Shown one piece after another: positions 33,901 to 39,292 of a DNA stretch of 39,292 bases; the stretch's first letter is position 1; every line of letters starts with the position of its first letter. The notes under the pieces are model-generated. The model ran no database searches. It was not told where the DNA came from and saw only the letters and a list, made by a program, of their open reading frames with translations. Source of the stretch: Malikia spinosa (GTDB taxonomy: Bacteria > Pseudomonadota > Gammaproteobacteria > Burkholderiales > Burkholderiaceae_C). The position numbers and the translations under genes are program-made. The stretch spans positions 1 to 39,292 of the forward strand of contig NZ_PVLR01000078.1 in assembly GCF_002980625.1 (NCBI RefSeq), written 5' to 3'.

Positions 33901-34681
33901 CGGGCTCGTGGCGCTGCCACTCGGCCAGCAGGCGGTGAAAACCGCCCAGCAGGAAGTGGCCCGAGCCGCAGGTCGGGTCGATCAGGCGCACCTCGCGGAA
34001 GCCGAATTCGCGGATCGCGGGCGTCAGCGTGCGGTCGAGGATGAATTCCTCGACGAACTCGGGCGTCTGCAGCAGCGCATAGCGCTTGCGGGTGGCCTCA
34101 CTCAGATCCTGGTACAGGTCGCCCAGGAAGCGGGTGTTCCAGTCTGGGTCGGTGAAGTCGTGCAGCAGCGCGCCGGTGTTGGGGTCTATCTGCTGCCAGA
34201 ACTGGCGCAGCGCCATGGCCGCATCGCCGCTCAGCCCCAGGCGGAAAGCCGGGTTGTGGGCTTCGTCGAAGAAGGTATGCAGGCCCGGCAAGGTGCCGGC
34301 CTCGCGGAAGGCAGCCAGCAGGTAGTCGCGGTCGTTTTGCAGCGGGTGGGTCTGGAAGTAGGCATCGTGCCGGTCACGCACCAGGGCCAGGCGTCCCGAT
34401 TCCGACGTGCCGCCCAGCCAGGGTCGCTCGACCAGCTGGTTGTCCTCGATGAAGCGCAGGAAGACGCAGCTCAGCAGCCAGTGCACGCCGGCCTGGGTGA
34501 TGACCTGGTCGACCCAGGTCTCGAAGGTCTCGGCGCAGCGGTCGGCATCGCGTGCGGCCTGCCATTCATCGCGCAGGCTGGCCTTGAGCTCGGGGACATC
34601 TTCGATGCGCTGCAGCAGGTCGGTTTCCAGACGTTTGAGCAGCCGGGTCAGGTCGGCCAGCAGTTGGGGGGCATTGATCAC
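30914..34681 (-). CDS. pglX: BREX adenine methyltransferase PglX
   Basis: 1255 residues. The N6-adenine methyltransferase has the AdoMet motif I DPTCGSGH at 235-242 and the catalytic motif IV NPPY at 373-376. The N-terminal 200 residues are helical, and the C-terminal half holds target-recognition and helical regions. In BREX it methylates one strand of a short asymmetric site on host DNA and also takes part in exclusion of unmodified phage DNA. The gene starts 11 bp after pglW. It is followed not by pglY, as in the textbook type 2 order, but by the five-gene module. I see no frameshift or repeat tract of the type used for phase variation. Confidence 0.96.
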   Translation of the reverse strand: MINAPQLLADLTRLLKRLETDLLQRIEDVPELKASLRDEWQAARDADRCAETFETWVDQVITQAGVHWLLSCVFLRFIEDNQLVERPWLGGTSESGRLALVRDRHDAYFQTHPLQNDRDYLLAAFREAGTLPGLHTFFDEAHNPAFRLGLSGDAAMALRQFWQQIDPNTGALLHDFTDPDWNTRFLGDLYQDLSEATRKRYALLQTPEFVEEFILDRTLTPAIREFGFREVRLIDPTCGSGHFLLGGFHRLLAEWQRHEPGRNPVDLAQKALDAVAGVDLNPFAVAISRFRLFVAALQASGVQRLANAHDFKVSVAIGDSLLHGTRFGLTQSQDLFDVAETHADSGLAHAYASEDLPEVQRILGRQYHAVVGNPPYIVVKDVALNAAYRQKYASCHRQYSLGAPFTERFFELAVTAADGHSAGYVGLITANSFMKREFGSKLIEQVLPRLDLTHVVDTSGAYIPGHGTPTVILFGRHRTPVDAGVRTVMGIKGEPSTPVDPAHGLVWSAILGQIDQASSESDFVSVVDTPRKTLANHPWSIGGGGATDVNEAIESVCGQRLGKIADVFSGTGRTSADDVLTAPAEAFARAGLLTAVKPLVEGDQIRDWYVSARDAILTPYSEHGLMNLESIPASHRWMWPARTVMANRMAFGNKTYLEEGRSWWAWHQISLGRLNYAFAITFAFVATHNHFVLDRGGKVFKQSAPVIKLPAGSSEEDHLGLLGLLNSSVACFWLKQVSFNKGDSTDSKGARTTGDSAFDTYEFASTKVAEFPLCTERPLDIATRLDTQSCQLAALQPAALLAAGPLPTRASLDAAREQAAQLRRQMIAQQEELDWQCYRLYGLLPAVVTADEVEYTGAPVEVALGERAFEIVLARRIAAGREQTTWFERHGSTPITEIPTHWPEDYRSVVQRRIKLIERDKSIGLVERPEFKRRWNTPAWADQEQAALRDWLLARLESPALWPASVDQPPQLTSTSRLADAVSRDADFLQIAALYAGHADFDLAQLVAGLVAAEAVPALPTQRYTDTGLRKRGQWQDTWALQRREDAIDAELDVLQQARRQELLQIVKDVAQGAEPDADALAWVQKKLDEEFVPLRKERKAREVGAIPVPPKYQSKDFLKADVWRLRGGLDVPKERWVSYPGCERGTDGSLVIAWAGWDHLQQATALAGYYLDMKDSEGWAPARLQPLLASLLELVPWLQQWHNELDPVFGERMGDYYLSFVTEEARALGFTLDDLRAWRPVVVAAKRGRKKAAV

Positions 34682-34692
34682 GGAGCAATCTT

Positions 34693-37600
34693 TCAGGCGG
34701 GCTGGCCAGCCTGCAAGGCAGCGGCAGACCGGTGTTGGTTTTCTACCCAGGCCTGCGGCAATGCCAGGGCGCGGGTGTTGTGGAGGTTGTTGACCAGCGG
34801 CAGCGCCACGCCGTCGATGACTGGGAGGCCCTGCTGGCTGGTGGGCAGCAGCACCCAGGCGGTGGGCGTCTGGCCAGGTCGGCCTGCTTGTTGTTCCAGC
34901 TCGGTGATCAGGCTCATCAGCTGATAGCGGGCCAGCAGGCCGACGTTCACCAGCAGGATGGGCGCCGGGCTGTCGAGCAAGGCGGCCCGCAAGGCTGGCA
35001 CGGCGCGCTGCACCAGGCGCTGCAAGTTGATCCAGTGGCGGCTGCCACGGTCGGCGGCGTCGGCCTGCAGCACGACGTTCCAGTCCACTCTCATGGCCTG
35101 CGCCTGATCGCGCAGCGCGCCCAGCAGCAGCGCATCGAAGTTGACGCGCTGCACGGCCGCGGCGGATGTGTCGGGGTTGCCGAAGCGGTGCAGCAGCTCG
35201 GCCTCGGCATGGCGTGCCAGGCGCGGCGGCACCGTCAGCACCAGCAGGCCGCCCTGTTCCAGCGAACGAAGCAGGCGCGATTCGACCACGACGGCTTCGG
35301 CCGCGTCGGCATCACCCATGGCGTATCCGGCCTGCAGCGTGGCGTGGCGCGAGAACGCGGTGGTGGTACCCGCCGTCTGGCCGCGCCCCAGGGTGGCCAG
35401 ACGGTAGGCGCCTCGGCCATTGGCCCCGCTGCCGTCCCAGGCCAGGGGCGCGCCGGCCTCTTCGAGCAGGCGGTCCAGCACCGGACGGTTCGGTAGCGGC
35501 GAGGCCTCGGGGTAGCGGCCACGGACGCGATCCTGAATGTCCTTGGCCTGGAGCTCATGGGCGCCCACCAGCGCGCCCAGGGATTGGCGCAAGGCCTGGA
35601 TGGGCGCCAGGCCGCGGGCGTACATCTCTTGCCGGCTGGAAACAGCAGCCTTGCGGGACGCCGAGGCGGCCAGTCGCAGCAAGCGGGTGGGCGTCAGCCG
35701 CGCGGGGACGGTGCCGCCAAGCTGCTCGGGGGCTGGCAGCGGCAGGCTGTCCAGCATCTCCAACACGCGGGCGGGCGACAGCAAAGGGTCAGCCAGGGCG
35801 CAGGCATCCGCCGCGGTACCGAGTTGGCTGGCGTAGTCGGCCCAGGCCGCCGCACTGGCGATCAGCATCGACGGCTGATGGTCGAAGGCCTCGAAGCGAG
35901 GTTGGTCGAGGTGCGCCTCGGCTTCCACCGCAGCGCGCAAGACGGCCATGGCCTGGCGCAGTCGTTCAGCGCTGTCCTGCGAGGCGCAACCCCGCAGTGC
36001 CAGCAAAGCCAGCGCGCCGTCGGACGCACTCATCACGTGGCCCTGGCTGCGCACGAGCGTGTCGATCTGGTGACGCAGCTCAGTGAACGCCGGGTTCTTG
36101 AGCCAGCGCGCGCGGGCCTTGATCAGGGTCGTTGTCAGCACGCCGCGTTCCACCTCGCCCGCCTGCGCCGCATCACCCAGGCTGGGCCAGGCTCCCGCCG
36201 TCACGGCATCGTCCAGGCCCAGGTAATGGGCCAGGGCCGCTTCTTCGGGCCGGTCGTCGCCGGCGGGCCGCCGGGGGAGCAACTGGGCAGCCAGTTCGTT
36301 GATGCTGACAGCCCCTTCGATTTCCTCGTCCGCGTCGAGCGCCGCGTCACGGCCCTGGCCGAGGTCGGGCCGAAGCCGGGCCAGCTCCTTGGCCGTGAGC
36401 CGGATTTCCTTGCGGATCTTGTCGCCCACGCCCTTGAGGTAGCGAAAGCGGATGCGATCCACCGCCAGCAGCTCGCGCGCGTTGTGCACGCCCATGCGCT
36501 CCAGCACGTCCTGGGCCTCCAGGCTGTAGCCCAGCTCGACCATGGTGGTCTGCGGGTTGGCGGTCAGCGCAATCGCGGCCAGGCCGCTGACCGGCGCTGT
36601 GTCGCTGGGGTGGGCCGACTGCCGCGCCGTGAAGATGGCGCGCCAGGCGCGCAGCATGTCCTCGGCGTTGTCGAAGCGCCCGCGAAAGTCGCGCTTGAGC
36701 GCTCTCTCGAAGAAACTGCCAAAGTCTTCACGTATTACCGGATTGAAGACGTCCTTCTCGATGCTGGCTTCGACATCGAGCATCACAGGCAAGGTCTGGC
36801 CATCACCCCATACCGGCGGCTGGCCCACCGCCATCTCGTAGAGCGTGACGGCCAGGGCAAAGCGTTCGGCGTAGAGGTCCCAGCGTGGCGGCCGCCGCAG
36901 CGACAGGAAGGGATCCAGATAGGGATGGGTGCCGGCTGTGATGTTGTCAGCCGGCGTGCGGCAGAGCGAGAAATCGAACAGCACCAGTTGCAGCTTGCCG
37001 CTGCGGTTCTCTGCAATGCCGATGTTCTCGGGCTTGATGTCGCGATGCGCTACCCCTTCGGCTTCCAGGTGGTTGACGGCCTCGATCAGCTCTTCGCCAA
37101 AGCGCTGCAACATGTCGAGCGACAGGCGCCCCTCCTCCCTGAGCTTTTCGGCCAGGGTCTTGGCGCCCGCGCTCTTGAGCAGAAGCGCAGTGCGGCCGCA
37201 GACGCTCAGCGTCTCGCGGTGGGCCACGATGTTCTGGTGGTGCAGGCGGGCGAGCACTTCACCTTCCGCGACCAGCCGGTCATTGTGGGCGATGTCGCAG
37301 GCCACCTTGAGGATGGACTCCTCATCGCTGCCGTCGCGCTGTACCAGCAAGGCGTCGCTGGAAGAGCCGCGCCCCATGCGCTTGATGACGGTGAAGCCGC
37401 CATCGAGCCGGTCGCCCGTGCTGGCGATGCTGGGGTCGACCGTGACTTCGGGGTCTGGCGTGGTCAGCTCGTCTTCGACCAGATCGAGGTCGTCGAGGAA
37501 GCCCTGGATGGTGTCGTAGCGCGTCAGCAGATCGGGCGAGGTAGCGAACTGGATCAGTTCCTGCTGCCGGGTACCGCAGCCGTCCATCGTGTCCGACAGG

Positions 37601-38952
37601 CGCAAGCCCTGGCCCACGCGCAGCTTTTCAGCGAGCTCCAGCGTGGATTGCGCAGGAGGCTGGCCGGTGAAGATGTAGCAGGCGATGCAGCCGAGCGAGA
37701 ACACGTCGAGGCTGGCGAGTTGTGCCGGATCAGCTCGGATGGTCTCGGGTGCCAGGTAGAGCAGCCCGGGGTCTTCGACATAGTCCTCCACATGGCGCGT
37801 CCCGGTCGTGCGGTGCACGGAAGTCGACCCGGCAGCGCCCCCGACGTTGCGCGAGGCGGTCTGCCAATTCATGAGGCGCAGGCGCATGGCTCCGCTATCT
37901 GCCTCGTGGACGAGGATGCTCTGCGGACCCAGTGCACGGTGGTAGAGGCGGTTGGCGTGGGCGTACTTGAGCGTCTCCGCGATGTCGCGCACCAGTTGCA
38001 GCCGCTGGGTGATGGTGAGCGATTGACCCCGCTCGTGCAGCAGGTGATCCAGCCGGACCGCCTTGGGGTCGTGATCAAAGATCAACGCCGGGCCAAGCTC
38101 TGTTTCCTTGTAATCGTTGACGCGCAGGATGCCGGGATGGTCGATGCCTTCGAGCACCTCGAACTCACGACGTGCCAGCCGCAGCCGACTGGCACGAATG
38201 TCCGGGCTGGAGGCGGTGGCGACGGTGTAGATGCGAACACGCCGATGGATCGTGTCGATGCTGACGTGACTGGCGTTCCAGTCCTGGAAGCCTTCGCCTT
38301 CAGCAATGAGTCTGGTCAGCCGGTAATCGCCGACCTGACGGTGCTTGTTGGACGGGCGAATGCCTGCCTCCGCCAGTCCTCGGGCAATGGCGCGGGCCTG
38401 TGTAGCGTCAACCGGCATGACAGCCCTGGTGGCCAGGCCGTGGCTCAAGGCACCGACGATGCCTGGATCATCAACAGCACCGGGCTGGCCATGCTGGAAG
38501 GTAGCCGCCTTGGCTAGCCCGTCGAGCTGGCAAGAGAGACTGGAGGAAGACAGGAAGATGACTGGCTCGACGAATGGCAACCGGATCTTGGCCTTGACGA
38601 TGGCAGGCTGACGGCGCAACAAACTGGCCAGGCGCTTGGCCTTGCGGTTGATCAGGATCAGCGGGTTGTCATGGGTTGAGGTGCTGCCATCCGTGGTCCA
38701 GGTCCAAGTGTGGACATCGCCTCGGAGCACACCCGGCCGGCTCTTGATCTCCAGCAGAAAGAGACCCGCGGCCGACAGCACCAGGGCATCGACCTCGTTG
38801 ACTTTGCCCTCGTCGTCTATGAACTCGAAGTTGGTCCAGGCATGCCACGGATCGCGATCGGGCAGATGGGCTCGCAGCCATTCGAGTGCCTCGCGTTCCC
38901 AGGAAAAGTTGGATTCGGCAATCACATGCCACCGGGATGGGCTGAGCGTCAC
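34693..38952 (-). CDS. pglW: BREX type 2 kinase PglW
   Basis: 1419 residues. Residues 16-130 are a NERD domain (nuclease-related; NEVDALVLSAAGLFLLEIKS). A first kinase-like domain at about 230-490 has HRALGPQS at 338-345 in place of HRDxxxxN, so it is a pseudokinase. The second kinase at about 515-770 is well formed: Gly-rich loop GRGSSSDA (527-534), Lys549, HRDIKPEN (636-643) and DFS (660-662, for DFG). A helix-hairpin-helix-like segment follows (YLKGVGDKIRKEI), then a long helical C-terminus. PglW is the type 2 BREX hallmark and probably signals by phosphorylating other components. The ATG overlaps the stop of the XRE regulator. Confidence 0.95.
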   Translation of the reverse strand: MTLSPSRWHVIAESNFSWEREALEWLRAHLPDRDPWHAWTNFEFIDDEGKVNEVDALVLSAAGLFLLEIKSRPGVLRGDVHTWTWTTDGSTSTHDNPLILINRKAKRLASLLRRQPAIVKAKIRLPFVEPVIFLSSSSLSCQLDGLAKAATFQHGQPGAVDDPGIVGALSHGLATRAVMPVDATQARAIARGLAEAGIRPSNKHRQVGDYRLTRLIAEGEGFQDWNASHVSIDTIHRRVRIYTVATASSPDIRASRLRLARREFEVLEGIDHPGILRVNDYKETELGPALIFDHDPKAVRLDHLLHERGQSLTITQRLQLVRDIAETLKYAHANRLYHRALGPQSILVHEADSGAMRLRLMNWQTASRNVGGAAGSTSVHRTTGTRHVEDYVEDPGLLYLAPETIRADPAQLASLDVFSLGCIACYIFTGQPPAQSTLELAEKLRVGQGLRLSDTMDGCGTRQQELIQFATSPDLLTRYDTIQGFLDDLDLVEDELTTPDPEVTVDPSIASTGDRLDGGFTVIKRMGRGSSSDALLVQRDGSDEESILKVACDIAHNDRLVAEGEVLARLHHQNIVAHRETLSVCGRTALLLKSAGAKTLAEKLREEGRLSLDMLQRFGEELIEAVNHLEAEGVAHRDIKPENIGIAENRSGKLQLVLFDFSLCRTPADNITAGTHPYLDPFLSLRRPPRWDLYAERFALAVTLYEMAVGQPPVWGDGQTLPVMLDVEASIEKDVFNPVIREDFGSFFERALKRDFRGRFDNAEDMLRAWRAIFTARQSAHPSDTAPVSGLAAIALTANPQTTMVELGYSLEAQDVLERMGVHNARELLAVDRIRFRYLKGVGDKIRKEIRLTAKELARLRPDLGQGRDAALDADEEIEGAVSINELAAQLLPRRPAGDDRPEEAALAHYLGLDDAVTAGAWPSLGDAAQAGEVERGVLTTTLIKARARWLKNPAFTELRHQIDTLVRSQGHVMSASDGALALLALRGCASQDSAERLRQAMAVLRAAVEAEAHLDQPRFEAFDHQPSMLIASAAAWADYASQLGTAADACALADPLLSPARVLEMLDSLPLPAPEQLGGTVPARLTPTRLLRLAASASRKAAVSSRQEMYARGLAPIQALRQSLGALVGAHELQAKDIQDRVRGRYPEASPLPNRPVLDRLLEEAGAPLAWDGSGANGRGAYRLATLGRGQTAGTTTAFSRHATLQAGYAMGDADAAEAVVVESRLLRSLEQGGLLVLTVPPRLARHAEAELLHRFGNPDTSAAAVQRVNFDALLLGALRDQAQAMRVDWNVVLQADAADRGSRHWINLQRLVQRAVPALRAALLDSPAPILLVNVGLLARYQLMSLITELEQQAGRPGQTPTAWVLLPTSQQGLPVIDGVALPLVNNLHNTRALALPQAWVENQHRSAAALQAGQPA

Positions 38953-39170
38953 GCAGCGCTCCTGTCGGCGTCGGGCAGGTACTCAAACAACTCCCCGACC
39001 TGGCAATGAAAAAGTCGGCACAGGGCATCGATGGCTGCCAAGTCCAAGCGGGTTGCGGTCTCTTTGTACAAGGCACTGACGGTACTGCGGTTCAAGCCGG
39101 TCAGGCGCGACACGTCAGAAATTCGAAGCTTGTCGCGACCCATGAGCGTCGATAGATGGCAGCGAACCAT
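38949..39170 (-). CDS. XRE/Cro-type regulator of the BREX operon
   Basis: A 73-residue HTH protein from the ATG at 39170. The helix-turn-helix is ISDVSRLTGLNRSTVSALYK followed by ETATRLDLAAIDALCRLFHC, the YozG-like pattern. Its stop overlaps the pglW start (ATGA), so it is the first gene of the operon and probably represses it. A TACACT box on the minus strand at 39204-39199 would start transcription about 20 bases upstream of the ATG; the -35 is weak. A CTGCGCAG palindrome lies just downstream of that box and could be part of an operator. Confidence 0.87.
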   Translation of the reverse strand: MVRCHLSTLMGRDKLRISDVSRLTGLNRSTVSALYKETATRLDLAAIDALCRLFHCQVGELFEYLPDADRSAA

Positions 39171-39292
39171 GATGAAATTTACTAGAGTTGTGCTGCGCAG
39201 TGTAGCAAAAACAATTCCTGCGCACCATCCCGATAGCCTGCATTTGGGCGCGAGGGCGCTGGCATCGCCTGCCTTAGAGCGTGTTATGGACT

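Noticed and set aside
33173-34924. 583-codon plus-strand ORF opposite pglX
   Set aside because: Antisense to the methyltransferase with DPTCGSGH and NPPY motifs; the composition is that of a shadow frame.
35557-38517. 986-codon plus-strand ORF opposite pglW
   Set aside because: It lies entirely antisense to PglW, which has clear kinase and NERD motifs. Long antisense frames are common in high-GC genes, and the translation has no recognisable domain.
39250-39292. Possible IS end at the right edge (GAGCGTGTTATGGACT)
   Set aside because: It recalls ends of some insertion sequences, but no partner repeat or transposase is in view, so it cannot be supported.

Overview
The window is high-GC proteobacterial DNA. 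The H-NS type, the ferredoxin, DUF1653 and DUF2805 genes and the codon use fit a betaproteobacterium (Burkholderiales-like) or a xanthomonad-like gammaproteobacterium; I cannot narrow it further. It is an accessory or mobile region: a phage-type integrase, a retron, an IS element, a Fic protein, a mobilisation module and a long antiviral operon. I saw no rRNA, tRNA or CRISPR array.

Left part (1-5.2 kb). A DUF3701-type tyrosine recombinase runs in from the left edge and ends at 1450. Next comes a lower-GC retron: a candidate msr-msd RNA (about 2013-2160), a small Trp-rich ORF, an XRE-type HTH gene, and a retron reverse transcriptase. The RT is split by a 1195-bp IS5-family element (2780-3974, 4-bp CTAG duplication). 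Removing the IS and one CTAG restores a 348-codon RT with NAxxH, YVDD and VTG motifs, so the insertion looks recent. A diverged copy of the integrase 3' end follows at about 5083-5187. The retron therefore sits between two copies of the integrase tail, which share 30 identical bases.

Middle (5.2-16.1 kb). There is a Fic-family protein with an inhibitory SxxxEGN motif but no catalytic His, behind a palindromic operator candidate. Then come a 2Fe-2S ferredoxin, a DUF1653 protein, a 20-nt integrase scar, and a leftward group of a Cys-rich small protein, DUF2805 and a broken pyridoxamine-oxidase-like gene. A mobilisation module follows: a divergent region with a 10-bp inverted repeat (oriT or operator candidate), a ribbon-helix-helix-like protein, a TraD coupling protein, a stand-alone DsbD-alpha-like periplasmic protein and a MOBF relaxase-helicase, in a tightly overlapping operon. 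No mating-pair (T4SS) genes are in view. An H-NS-like protein and a DUF924 protein follow.

Right part (16.1-39.2 kb). One leftward operon of about 23 kb encodes a complete type 2 BREX (Pgl) system: XRE regulator, PglW (NERD, degenerate kinase and active kinase domains), PglX methyltransferase, PglY/BrxC, PglZ, BrxD and the Lhr-like helicase BrxHI. Five genes lie between pglX and pglY: an OLD-like AAA ATPase, a PD-(D/E)xK nuclease-like protein, a HEPN-like protein, a KGGVGR (ParA/MinD-like) ATPase and another P-loop ATPase. They are overlapped or closely spaced, in the same orientation as the BREX genes, and probably co-transcribed with them. I consider this nested five-gene module the strongest candidate for an undescribed system; the IS-inactivated retron is the second.
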